Source: Anadara kagoshimensis
Taxonomy: Eukaryota; Mollusca; Bivalvia; Arcoida; Arcidae
Assembly (NCBI GenBank): GCA_021292105.1
Contig: CM037861.1
Location: 30,861,674 to 30,925,673, forward strand
Length of the DNA: 64,000 nt
Direction: 5' to 3'
The translations under genes and the position numbers were made by a program. Position 1 is the first letter of the stretch, and each line of letters starts with the position of its first letter. Below the pieces are notes generated by a model that was not told where the DNA came from, did no database searches, and saw only the letters and a program-made list of their open reading frames with translations. Shown piece by piece: positions 1-14,100 of the stretch.

Positions 1-2085
1 TATTGATGTGTTTTAGTTTACAATATTTTTTCTTAAATGGACATGTTTATACCATTATGTTTTGTTTATTTGTTGAATGATGAAATCTGTGATGAGATAT
101 ATGCTTTTCATGTTTCCTCTTAGTCTTAACCATTCTTGTATTGTTTTTATTTTATTTTACCATCTAGCTGCATCAAATGTCATTGTTTCAATATTTGTGT
201 TCAGTATGTACTTGTATGGTGTATGTTTATTCAACTTTATTGATAGCTGGTCTTAGTAAGGTTCTCCTCCAAAATATTAGCATAAGGATTCTAATTTCTA
301 ACATGGTTTCGAAGGTCTGTGAAGCTATGACTATAAGACACAACTCTGGATACCATGCGTTTCTTGAATTGAAAAGTATTTTTGCTGCATTGAAAACAAT
401 GCATGACATATTTGTAAAACATGAGCTATCTAGACTTTGTCAGTGTAGCACACCTTCAGCTCTCACAGAGGGACATTGGGGCCCCTGGGGTCAGATTTTG
501 GGGGACACAACCAATTTTTGGGGGACAAATAAATAAAATTAATGAAATCAACATCACGTTTTATCAGCTTCATCAACGGGATCAGATTGAAAGTTTTTCA
601 ATTGTTTTAATGTTCTTTGCAGTAGGGCATGAATGTTTGAAGTATTTACTCAACCGTGACTGAGTCATAACAGTGATGTTGGTCGGTCATTGGCCTTGTT
701 AATACAGGTGTAATTGATGTTGTTGTCTGCAATACACTTTAGCTTGTTGATCAACATGGGGACAAGTTCAAGCTCCCATTTAATCTTGATTACCATATAC
801 AAGATATTGGGAGTTATTGGACAATACTCATACCCCTATAGCCATAAAAAGACCTTTTAGCCAGTGTAAATATTGAATTTTCTGCCCATTGGACAAGATT
901 AGATATTATTGAAATGTATTTCCTTTTCAAAGTGCACCGGATTGATGCATAGGTAGTAAGAATTAAGGGACAATGGCTGAAAATGCTTGGCATTGATGCA
1001 TTGCTGCGGTAGATATGCAACACTGTTTGTGGTATTAATTGTTTAGAATTTAATTTCAGGGCTGCAAGTTCATGTTTTGCGGACCTGTAATTAAACTCTC
1101 CATACTTGCATCCAATTTGTTGGTGTCTGTCCGACTACATCCACTATTCATACATACTTTTGTGTATAACAAAATGAAATAGACTTGTAATGGCGTGAAG
1201 GTCTATTATTGGGGTATAACCTTGTAAGGGGGCTGGAGGTACTTAGTACTTTTATCTTTGTAATTTGACCGGAGGTCTCTAAATATTTTGAGGGAGTATG
1301 GGATTTTTCTCCAAATACAATTGCCCATACTGGTACATGTATTACCTACCATATATTATTTCAACCTATGGGACTGAAGCTTACTAGGAGACCTGCTGAA
1401 ACCTTAAAGTCTAGTTAAGATTTTTTTGACTGAGAGTTGAGGACAGTATTCAACTGTATTGCAATATGTAGATATATTATCCTTTAACCTTCTTATTTGT
1501 CATTGGTTATAATTAGAGATTTACCTGCTGTGTATATTTTGGAATATATTTGGCCTCTTTCATCTCCAAATTAAAAATCACTACTGTGCACATTATCCAA
1601 ACTCATTATTATCAGAGATTTATCTGGGTATAATATTTTGGCATTTAAAATATTGGCATTGGCTTTTAATTTTTGGCTTCTTTTATCCATGAAATTCAAA
1701 GTCACTGCTGTGCAAATAATCAGAATTCTTAAAATGCTATGTTTTCATTGCCATTGGCTTTTAATTTTTGAGAAATTATTTTAAAAAGTAACATAATTAT
1801 GTTAGCAAAGCTGTGAAAAAATATATTAAAAGAGAACTATAATTTCACAAATTTTGGAATTTCGGCGACTAATAATTTTGATATTACGGAAACCTAGTAA
1901 CATACCCCTGTTATTAATGGTTAAGTATTCATAGCACAAAGTAAAAAAAAGATACAAATAAATACCCAATAAATTTCCAAGTTTTTCAGTTTTTTTAATA
2001 GCCCTATGTGACTAGTGTATAACTTTATGACTATAAAAGGTCAAAGGATAATATGATTTATAATGAATTATTATCCTCCACTTAG
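1..2085 (+). other. OGDH upstream intron (or sequence between exons)
   Basis: I find no OGDH exon here; the preceding conserved segment (ending ...IRAYQ in animals) is not visible in any frame. The stretch is AT-rich, with short frames that match nothing I know. Diverged repeat-like pieces occur at 1500-1900. Confidence 0.6.
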
Positions 2086-2188
2086 ACCAGAGGACACAAC
2101 GTCGCTGCCTTGGATCCTCTGGGGATATCAGATGCTGATCTCGATTCCGAGGTTCCTAAAGAATTAATACTCATGAATTATGGATTAG
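2086..2188 (+). CDS. OGDH: OGDH alternative exon 'a' (DADLD, Ca2+-sensing type)
   Basis: The exon starts in phase 0 after 'ccacttag' and ends in phase 1 before 'gtgggt'. It encodes 34 codons including [12 protein letters not shown] and [11 protein letters not shown]. In mammalian OGDH the matching exon carries the DADLD segment proposed as a Ca2+-binding site. It has the same phases as the exon at 5933-6038 and covers the same part of the protein, so only one of the two can be used in a transcript without duplicating the RGHxxAxLDPL segment. Confidence 0.93.
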
Positions 2189-5100
2189 GTGGGTATTTGA
2201 GGCGTAAATGTATCGTGGTGTAAATAATGTCACCCATGTTTTTGAATGCGGACTGAGTAGTGAATTAGCTTCATGGTCAAATTTACTTATGAACTTGCTT
2301 ATTTGATGAACATATATATCTTGATCGTGACCTTGCACTAGCAGACTTTTGTGTAAGGGTTTTGCAGATTTTTCTTCTTTTAGTTATAATGTAATCAAGG
2401 TCATTGCTGGAATGTTTCAGCTATAATGTAATCAAGGTCATTGCTGTAATGTTTCAGCTATATTGTAATCAAGGTCATTGCTGTAATGTTTCAGCTATAA
2501 TGTAATCAAGGTCATTGCTGTAATGTTTCAGCTATAATGTAATCAAGGTCATTGCTGTAATGTTTCAGCTATAATGTAATCAAGGTCATTGCTGTAATGT
2601 TTCAGCTATAATGTAATCAAGGTCATTGCTGTAATGTTTCATCTTTACTTTTTTCAAGGTCATTGCTGTAATGTTTCGGCTATAATGTAATCAAGGTCAT
2701 TGGTGTTATGTTTCAGCTATGATGTAATCAAGGTCATTGGTGTTATGTTTCAGCTATAATGTAATCAAGGTCATTGGTGTTATGTTTCAGCTATAATGTA
2801 ATCAAGGTCCTAGCTGTAATGTTTCAGCTATAATGTAATCAAGGTCATTGCTGTAATGTTTCAGCTCTAATATATAAAGGTCATTGATGTAATGTTTCAG
2901 CTATTATTTTATCAAGGTCATTGATGTAATGTTTCAGCTATTATTTTATCAAGGTCATTCATAATTTTTCAGTTATAATTTTTTAAGGTCATTGCTGTAA
3001 TGTTTAGGTTGAAATTAGTAATGACCTCTTATTTTCCTGCAATGTCATATTCGGACATGGTCATGTAACTTGTAAAGTAGCAAATCAGGAAATGAATACT
3101 TCTGGATTTAAACAAAGGCTTTTTCACTACTCAGGCCACAGCCAACTCATATTTCACTTGTATATTTACTGGTGTTTTATTTATGTTTATGTATGAATCA
3201 TATCCTGTAGAAATTCTGATAGACACACATTCTACATGTATAACACACTGTGTACCTAACAGTCACCCTCAATATGTGTCTTGTGGTCTTGTGTATTCAC
3301 CCCTTTTTCGTCAATGTAAAGTGCTAATTTTCTGGTTTATTTTGGTCTAATTTCACCTCTTTCTCTATCAGCTAATTGGTAGCACCAGATGCAGTGAATC
3401 ACCACTTTCTCAGTTACTTGTGGTTAAGGTGTAATAAATAAGTAGAACTTCTTTGAGATAACAGTCTCAGTTATTGTTAGGGGTAAGGTTTAGGGATTAA
3501 GTAAAAATTTTAGAGATAGTGTGTATTAGGTAAAATTACTTCACTCTTTGACTTTTGTTATTAAATCTATCTTGAAAGACCCATTCTTGCATAAGAATCA
3601 TAGTTAAAAATATTAATCTCCTAAATTGAATTGCTCTATATATTATATATATATCAGTAGAAAAAATCAATTTAAAAAATATTTTATCCTTTCAAGCGAA
3701 TTAAAACTTGCAGTCTCCCTATTTGAGAGTCAATATCCAAATTGATTCAAGCTATATGTGTGATAGAAAGAGAGAATGAGTGACATGTAAAGAGGTATAA
3801 GTGGCTCACAACCTGATAGCATTGTTTACAATGAGTATTTAATATTAGGATGGTTGCGAAAAATAAAGCATTAGAAGGGGTGAATATATAATATGCATAC
3901 ATTTGCACACCATGTGACTTACTTGACTTAACTTTATTCCATTTTTCCTGGTGGAGAATTGAGCCAATTACGCACTGTAAACGGGAAGTTTCTATTCACC
4001 CATGTTTATAAACATTTCGCCATCAGATTGTGAATGGCTTATAAATTTTGTATAAATTGCAGTTCATTAGCTTCATTTTTGTTTATGTTCCTTTGGTCAT
4101 GTACTTGTATTTTTACATAAAAAAATTCCCCTTATATATATTTTTTTTTACAGCTTACCTTCTTGTCCTTTATTTTCAGTTTATGATTAATACATTTATT
4201 TTGTTTTCATTTCAGGTTGGCATACTAGTTTTTAGCATGGTTTATTATTCATTTACTCAATTATTTAGTATTTTAACATTTATTTTTTTTACTTTATATG
4301 GTTGTTCTGCTTATTGTTATGTGTTTATGTTACTCTTGTTTTTTTGTTGGCCTGTATAATGCATGCAGAAAATTTTTTGCATGTTATAATGTAGACACCT
4401 AGAAATAACAGTAAAACCTGTATATCTAGATCATTGATATGACTAAAGTAATTTGGACATTATAGACAGGTAGTTCTTATGAAGAGGTTGATTTTGATTG
4501 AAATAGGAAGCAGTAGGGCCTTTAATTAAATCTAAATCACTGGCGTTAATGGACAGGTGATCTTTATATAGAGAGATGTAGCTGTAGAGAGGGCTTTTTG
4601 GTTGAAATATGAACCCATTTTAAAACATTGTCTTAATAGACAGGTGGTCTAATATGGGTATTTCTGGTTGGAGTAATGGGATGGGACTCTAAAATGCTGG
4701 TCTTAATGGCCAGGTGATCTTTGAATAAAGAGGCATTTGCTACAGCAGGTTTTACTGTACCTTGCCTTACAAGTGCAGAACATATTTATACCTAATGCTT
4801 GTCATCTGTGGCTGTGCTGTAAAAAAGTTATCACATTATTATAATCAAATTGATTGAGGCTTTGCTTATTAAAACAGAAAAAATAATTTAGCCTTGAAAT
4901 CTTTGTTTAGATTCAGTCAGAATTTACTACACTTAATAATGCTTATAAAAATTTTTTTTCCTTACGTTGGAGAAATTAGAGTTTCATATAAGGTTCATGA
5001 TTTTTTTTAAGTTTTACATTCATAAACTTTTGTTATAGGTGTTTACATTCACTCTTTTGTTAGTAAACATTTTGTCCTATGTGATTTTTAAATGGGCTTA

Positions 5101-8100
5101 AATGAGCAATATGTGATCATGTGCTGTCTGTTGTCTAAAAATTCATATGCAAAATTGTTATTGTAACTTCTCTCTTAATACCAAAAACAACCATCTTCAG
5201 CATTTATTTATGAGCTCAGGTGAGCAGCATAAAAGGACCTCTTTATTGTTATTTTTAAGTCCTTTAGGTAGTTCTTAGTTGAAAACAGATAACTGTTATA
5301 CTCATGACGAAATCCGTAATGATATGGAATAAGCAATATTGATAGTTTAGCTTCCAGTAAACTATTGTCAATTTCTTTCACACTTATGTTACTACCATTT
5401 AAAAAAATGTCAAGAATTACTTGTTTTTACATCTTTTGAATAGAAACAGTGAAGCACTCCTTTAGTACCTTTTTCTTTATAATTTTGCTTATAACATGAA
5501 ATTGGCAATTTCTATATATTTTTCAAGAATAGTACCATAAATTCAGAACCAGACTTAAATAATCTTCATGAATTAACAGTTTTCTGTATGTCAATTAATT
5601 TTTATTTCTCATAATTTTAAACTTATTTATATTTTTTGCTTGTTGTTTTATTATTGCATTTATTAAAATTTAAATATGCATAGGTAGACATAGAAGTTTT
5701 TGTGAGCTGTGTTACAGATTGGACAGAATTTCAGTTGGTTGTGGCTTGCACTAGCCAATGAGTGTGGTTTGATCCCCAGGATTTCAGTTGGACATATCTT
5801 GTACTAGCCAAGGGGTGTAGCTTGATCCCCAGAATTTCAGTTGGGTGTGGCTTGCACTAGCCAAGGGGTGTTGCTTGATATCAGATTTTCTTTCTTTTTT
5901 TTAACCCAACTATTATGATATTATGCTTGTAGATTCGTGGCCATCACTTAGCTCAACTAGATCCATTAGAAATTAACCAACCCAAAGTAGAAAAGAGTGA
6001 CCATTCTTCAGAGTTATCTGTAACTCATTATAACTTTGGTAAGACTGTCATGTTAGATTTGTATGTCATATTGAAATAACTCATGTACCCAGTGTCGTCC
6101 GGGTCAGTGGTAAGATGGTTAATATTAAAATCAATTGGTGGTATTTCTTTTTTAATGTCTATGTTATCAGAATGACCAATATAGCAAGTAGCTTGTAAAT
6201 CACTAAACTGTTGAATGGCTTTTGGCTGTAATTTTATTTGATGTAAATGCTTTTTCATCCTGCTCTCTCTATCTTGCGCGTCTTGCACGTCTTCTAAATC
6301 AGAAAAAACTGTATCTGATAATTGACAATTCAGTTTCTTGCCAATTTGCTATTAAAAACTTGAGCAACATAACTAAATTTCTTGATATAGTAAAATTTAG
6401 TGGGATTAACCCATGAATCATGTGATTTTGTTTCCATTTGATATTTGGTGGCTAAGTGGTTAAGGTGTTACCCTTTAATAAAGAAAGTACTATATATTTT
6501 AATGTCAATAATTTTATGGGGCCCTTGTGGCCAGGTGGTCTAAAGTACCACTGACCAAGTTCGAATCTTACTCTGGGCAGATCATTTTGTGAGGAAGTTT
6601 GTCAGTTCTCTTGCCGAAGGTCTGAGGTTTTCTCCAGGTGCTTCAAGTTTTCTCCACTATCCCAGAACTGACCACCTCAATATAAGTGCTGGATTCCTGA
6701 CTGGGCCATAAAACACCATTTCTCCACTCTACTCATTAATGTTATGTATTCGTCCCTTGTATTGGGGAGATGATTAGGATTTTACAATAAAACAATATAT
6801 TGGTTTAGGTCATCCACGATCTGATGGCAAAGTATACAATGAGTCTATTTCAATATTAGGGTAAATGTAACAAATAAAGTGTAAGCCGGTGAGACTATAC
6901 ACATGTGGTGATGCGCTACTTACACCTATATGCCTTATTTAAACCTGTCCATGTTTATAAACACTTTGCCATCAGATCGTTGACAGACTATAATTAAGTT
7001 ATACTTGGTGTAAGATTAAATGCATGCATGGGTGGTTGCAGTTTGTCCAAAGCAGGGACAAGTTTTGCTTATTTTGCTTATTGCACATTTTAATTAATAA
7101 TTTATTATTTAGAACCTTCTTAACTTGAAAGTATGTGCTTAAACATTTCTTTCAAATTTGATACCATGACAATTTGGTTTTAATCGAAAACAGATTTTTT
7201 TTACCAACTCTGCATCCTGAATTAAAAAATGACAGCCAGATTAAGATCAGTAACCGTTTGAGGGGCTGGGGTGGTTAGTTTATGAGCAGGGCTTTCTGAA
7301 GTCTTAGCTTAAATGGTGTCATACTTGTAATACCAGTATGCAATTTCATATACAACCTAGATGAAAAAGAAACAAATCAAAATGGGAGGAATATGGTAGC
7401 TAAAATTTTCCATGGTGTCACAAACCTTTAAATTTGAAAATGAAGATGTTTTTGCACATGTTGTTAACTGATAATATAACCCATATATTAGTTATTGTGT
7501 GTTAAAGCTAAGACAAAAGTTATAAGATTTAATTTTTATTTTCACAAGATAGAAAATAGACAGTTTGCAAATGTCTACTGTATAATCAGAAATACAGCAA
7601 ACCCTCTATTCATTGCTACCATTGAACCAGTTTTATTTTGATTTTATAAAGGGGTTTAGTAATAAAGCAAAGGGAGGCTTATAAAAGAAAGCATAGAAAA
7701 TGTCCTTTCAAATATATTTTCATATAGAATCTTGGCAAAGTGGAAAGCAAAAAATAAGTAGAATTTTACATTTAAAATGACCAGGAAATTGATTTGGTAA
7801 ATAATAAGTGAAAGGAAATATATTTCTTGCTGAAAGTCAAAATGTATATATTTTTGATTATACAGTAATCGCTAGTATCTAGTGCTGTAGATGTAGACAA
7901 GTTTTTGTTGTTGTTGATATTTTACTAATACGAGTACCGGTAATTGACAGTGTTGTAAAACATGGAAATTGTAATTTATTGCAGTAAAATAAATACACTT
8001 AGTCATTGTAATGTCGGGCATTAATTACGGCAGGCTAAGATCAGGAAGACAAGTGTTGTGGAACGTGGAAATGATGTTTCTGCAGTAAAATAAATACACT

Positions 8101-11100
8101 TAGCCATTAAACACACATGTAATGTCAGGCCTTAATTACGGCAGGCTAAGATCAGGAAGACAAGTGTTGTGGAACGTGGAAATGATGTTTCTGCAGTAAA
8201 ATAAATACACTTAGCCATTAAACACACATGTAATGTCGGGCATTAATTACGGCAGGCTAAGATCAGGAAGACAAGTGTTGTGGAACGTGGAAATGATGTT
8301 TCTGCAGTAAAATAAATACACTTAGCCATTAAACACACATGTAATGTCGGGCATTAATTACGGCAGGCTAAGATCAGGAAGACAAGTGTTGTGGAACGTG
8401 GAAATGATGTTTCTGCAGTAAAATAAATACACTTAGCCATAATGATACCAGGGCTTAATTACGGCAGGCTTAGACCAATAGAACAAAATCATGATAAGCC
8501 ATTAAGGTTTCGAGATGATTTCGACGACATCAGAATAAATGACATTCAAATTGTTGTACGATATTGAGTGCTAGATTGTTGACTCCTTAATGCCAATAGA
8601 TAAGAAAATCAATATTTCTAGAATAAAACCTCGATCTTTCACCATAAAAATCAGAAAATTGCTTCTTAGAATAAATAGCATTTTTACAGCTGTTTTCTCC
8701 TGATAAGAAATATTTGCAGATAAATTTATTTTTTACCAATAATAAAAATGTGTAGATTTAGATAATCAATTTTGAGAAAAATACAGTAAACCCTGTATAT
8801 GGAGGTGATCCAGTGTTTATTCTAGAAGGGGTCATGGGGCCATTAATCCCTTATTATGTCAAATGATCCCATTGTTAAGGTATAAATGGACCATACTGGT
8901 ATTTACATTATATGAATACAAAAATACCCATTATTGATGTTATAGTGATTTAGATGAAAGTTTTGAACATAGTCCCTTTCTGAAAAATATTCTAGGTTGA
9001 ACACTAGATGATCACTATAACAGGTTTCACTGTAGTATGTTTCCATGTTGTTACAATCCATGACACTGACAATGTTAAGTCATGCACTAATTAAATAATC
9101 TGATACATCTGTTTAGTTATTCACTTATCCATGTTATGTATTCTACCAACATCTAATATTGTACATATGTGTTTGGACTACTATAACCTAGAATTTTGCT
9201 TAATACTCATATACCGTAATTATTATTATTACAGTCAAACCTGTCTTAAAGGCCAGAAAAGTTTAATCTGATTTGCTCTTTATTCATGTTACTGTAAAGG
9301 GGGAAATTTTTGCTTACCGTAATTTCCCGTGAAAATTTTACCCACATGGGTATATATAGCCTGAACACTAGATCTAATGAAGATTGCCTCTCGATGTTCT
9401 GTCACTCAAACTCCCGATGGCACAAATATTTGGCCAAAGTCCCATGGACTTAAAGCCATCAAAGTTCTACTGTAAATAGAAAATATACTCACTTATATTG
9501 GTTATGCGAAAATTACTCCCACAGGAAATGCCAGATATCGGTAATCACAAAATTTTCACCTTGCTAAGATAATCCTGTTTACAGTATTTGAACCTGCATA
9601 TAAAGGTTGCTTCTACTGGTTCCTTTGAGTAGCCTTTTTAGACAGGTTTGCCTGTATTATTATTATTATTAACTTGCCAGTAAAATATTGGCTATGTTAT
9701 ATTTTGCTGATGAAACATTTTTTTCGTATTTAGAAAGTCATTACCGGTACCTGCTGTTGCACCTTGTGTAGCTTATGGCTTCATGCAGCTTGATTTCAGT
9801 TTATCTCTTATTTGACATGATTTAACAGTACATGTTTATTTGAAAATTGAAATATACTAGTAACAGATGTGACAGAAATAAAATAGCTGTGCATGATTGT
9901 TTTTAATAAATTTGATGCACTATGATAGATAATAATTGTACGTCATGGATTTTATAGATCATTGGTTTATTAATAATCCAAATTGATAGTTTTAAACATA
10001 CAATTGTTTTATATATAACAAACTGGTAATTGTTTTTAATAGTGATCATGTATTAGATTGGCTACAGTCTTTATAAGCCTAGGGACCTTGGGTGCTTAAT
10101 AGTCTTAAATGGTCTATAGTCTTTTAAGAGTCTAGGAGACTCGGTAACCTAGTGTTCTGAAGTGCCGGCTTACATATCCAGTGCCTCTCACTGGCTATTT
10201 TTGAATCCCACATAAGCAGATCCTAGCATAAGAAAGATTGTCAGTTGGGTAGCCGAAATTGATGGTGTTCTCTGGGAGCTCCATCCAACAACTGAAGACC
10301 TGAATATAGCGCTAGCATAAAACACTATTACTCAACTCTTTATGGGTCTAATTAATTTATTTATTTGTGCATAAAAATAACATTTTTGATAAGAATTTTG
10401 ACAAATTGATTGTCAATTTGATCAGATAATCTCCCTCAAACATTTGGAGTCAGATGCTGGACTTTCAGACCTAAAACTTGGACCTAGATACATGTAGTAA
10501 CATTTTTCAACAAAATGTCGATTCTTGCTCAAATATACCCCAAACATAAATAGCTCTGTTTTACAGACACATCATACTTTGACCCACTAAGTTATTTTCA
10601 GTGTTTAAAAGTTGAAGGTTTAATGCTGCTTTGTTCTATTGTGAAGATAGGTGTCATTGACATTTTTACCTACAGTGTAAAGTCCTCAAGTCACACTTAA
10701 ACAATACTGCTAAATTTATAGCTCAGATTTTTGGTTGTGATAGATAAATTTTTTATACTAGTATTATGTTCATGTTTTAAATATCGGTTCTTGGTAACAG
10801 TACCGTCACAGAGTTTGTATTTATCGGTAAACAATACTTTCCTGACATAGATTTAGAAAAGACACCTTGGCCCAGATTGGATTTAGAAAAGCCACCTTGG
10901 CCCAGATTAGATTTAGAAAAGCCGTCTTGGCCCAGATTCTAGGTCTTCTTGTTTTTGTGTACACTGTCTATAAAGAACCTTAGTGGTAAGGTGGTCTAAA
11001 CTGCCAAATTATGGTTCAAAAGCTCCTAAACCTAGGTTCAAATTCCAGAATCTTAGTGTCCACTGTCTATGCAACTGAAGGGTCGAAGTGGGGTTGGTAG

Positions 11101-14100
11101 TAGCAACCTCTCTGTCCCCATTTCAGACTTTTATTTTACGGAATATTTACTTCTTTAAGCAAAAGATGCTTTTTTTAATTTTGGATGTTGTAAAGTCACA
11201 ATTTTTTTTTTTTTTTAAATTGGATTAACAAGTTTAAAATTAATTATCATTAAGGATATTTCTACTTGTATACCATTTTCATAAACTACCTTGTATTTCC
11301 TTAACAAGTGTACAACAGGTGTTTGGAGATGCATACCGTTACTTCCTGTAAGCTTATGGTAGATTGAGGATATCGTTAAAGAATTAATGAGTATACACAT
11401 GACACTTGTGCTTTGTCATGTTGACATTCAGAAATTTTGTTTTGAAAATCAAAATTTTAGATTTTTAGTCATGATAATTAAATGAAATGTTCCTTTTGGC
11501 ATTTGTCTAACAGCATGGGATATGCCAACACATGTAAAGTTATACAATAAGGAAATTAGAATATATTGAGCATTCTTTTTAAAAACTCGGGCTGAGGAAT
11601 ATTTAAATGGGTGGACATGGAATATGATTTACGGTATTTGTATGAAAAACATATTTCATGTTGTTAAAAAATGGAAATTACCACACCAGGATGTGCATAT
11701 TAAATTCTTAGAAAAAAATCTAAAATCTAACCAACTTAAATGTTTTTGAAATTATCTAACCAGCCAGCATACATGGAATTTATGTATTCATTAGCACATG
11801 TGTATATTGAAAAGTTTCTTTTGAAATGGTCTGTTAAAGCAGGAAGAAAAGTTTTTTTCAAAAATATATAGCCTGTTCAAACAGGTAAAATATAAATAAT
11901 TTCTCCATCTAAAAAATCCAGCAAACGTAATGTTGCTTTACACCAAAAAAAATTCGAAAATTTTCTTATGAAATTTGACCGATCACAGTGATTCTCACCA
12001 TTTAAAATTTTGCTTGACCAAATCTTAGTGCAGTGCGAGGCATTTTATCACTTCACTTGCCAATAGGCAGTGGTTTTACCCCCGCTTAAAAAGTGGGGGG
12101 TTTATAGTGATAGGGGTGTCTCTCCTTCCGTTACACCTTAGGGTACCTATCTCTTATCTGCAGCTCCTCCTAAACCCTTCAATGGATTTTCATGAAACTT
12201 TCCCACAACCTTTGTGATATAATGTAGATGTGCACCTCCTATTTAAAATTTGATCCGATGGATTTTTGGGAGGGGGGGGTATTTTTTGTGAGCTTGTGGC
12301 TCACAGTTTTTCTAGTTTTATCTGGGTTTATTGGTTTCTTTCACCATCCTAGAATTGACCGACTTGATACAAGTCAAAGAATTTTGACTTGGACGTAAAA
12401 CACAATAGTCCACTTTACTTTAAAATAAAAAAAAGGTTTGTCAATACATTTTTAAAAAATAAAGAAATAAATACAGGTTAATACCTAGTTCTAGTAGTTT
12501 AAATAATTGGGGTATGATTAAAATTCTTGTTGCTTTATCACTCAAGCAAAATGGAATTTTGACCAGAGTACAGATTTTAGTTGTAAACATTCGATCAAAT
12601 TTCAAAATATATTCATGGTTGAGTGAACATGTTTTGACGTATTTTATGAATGACAGCATAGAAAATACAATGTTTATAGAAATGTTCATTGTGATAGAAT
12701 GCTCATAATTTTTTTTTTGTTAAAAATTTTAAAATTTCGTAGTCCCTGTGGTTAAAGTTAAAGTTAAAGTCTGTCCCGAGCCATTAGGCCCATCAGGCCG
12801 GAGCTTATCCCGGTTTCGGTGGTGTTAAGCGACTGAGAGTACAAGATTCTCCCCTGAATGGGACGCTGGTCCATCGCAGGGTTAACCCCCAGCATTTTTG
12901 CTGGTACTCATTTATTTTTCAGCTGAGTGAACTGGAACAATGTGAAATTAAGTGTCTTGCTCAAGGACACAACACATCACCCGGTCCAGGGATCGAACCC
13001 ACGACCTTCGAATCATGAGTCCAACGCCTTAACCACTAGGCCACGTGCGTCCCTGTGGAGTGAGATAGAAATATTCATTGTGATAGAACACTCATAATTT
13101 TTGTTAAAAATTTTAATTTAAAATTTCATATAGTCCATGTGGAGTGAATTAAATATAAAATGAATAGAAATATTCAGTGTTATAGAACACTCATAATATT
13201 TGTTAAAAATTTTTAATTAAAAATTTCAAAGATTCCCTGTGGAGTATTATATAAACATGTACATAGATAGGTGTTAAGATGCATTTTTCATTTCAATATT
13301 TACATGTACTGCCTTATGCTTGTTTATTTCACACAAATTGCCTTCTCTGTTTACATAATTCCTAATATACATGTGTTAGCTTTTTCCCATCGATTTGACT
13401 TTTTAAGGGTGATATTTAAAAAAGAAATTCAAATTTTGAGTTATATAATTTTAAAGGATTCAATTTTGTATTGAATTTCAGATATATATTTATGAAATTA
13501 AAGTGCAGCATTTTAAATTCATGGATGGAAATAATTACAATAATAAAAGAAATGGGATACTTTTTTTAAAACATTTTTAGAAGTAATGTACATGTGTTTA
13601 CTGTTCCCCATGGATTTAATTTATTAGGGTGATATTAAGAAAAGAAATTAAAGTCTTGAATTATTTAATTTTAGAAGATTCAATTCTGTATTTAATTTCA
13701 AGTATATATTTATGAATTTAAGAGTGCAGTATTTTAAGTTCATGATAAAAAATTACAATGAATAAGAAGTGGGACATTTTTTTCTTTTTAACATTGTTAG
13801 AATTTGGAAAATCAAAATTTTAATAATTGAAAAAGTATGTTATACTCTAACGTCTCTCAATATAACTGTCAACAAACATGTTGAATTGTGAAGAATGGTG
13901 TTGTTTAAAGTTCTCAATAATTGATATCTTTTTTTAATTTCTAATTCCAGTTGAGTTGACATCTTCATATTTTATTTATATTTTACTTGTATTTATAACC
14001 GTACTTGTTTGTTGAAATTTTAATAGCTTTGAAAATTATCTCATTTCCACCTATACTCATGATTATTTACTTGGTTACTAACTATTTTTATCAATTCTGG

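Noticed and set aside
177-663. Overlapping open frames near the window start
   Set aside because: No family resemblance; not an OGDH exon; no splice structure that would join them.
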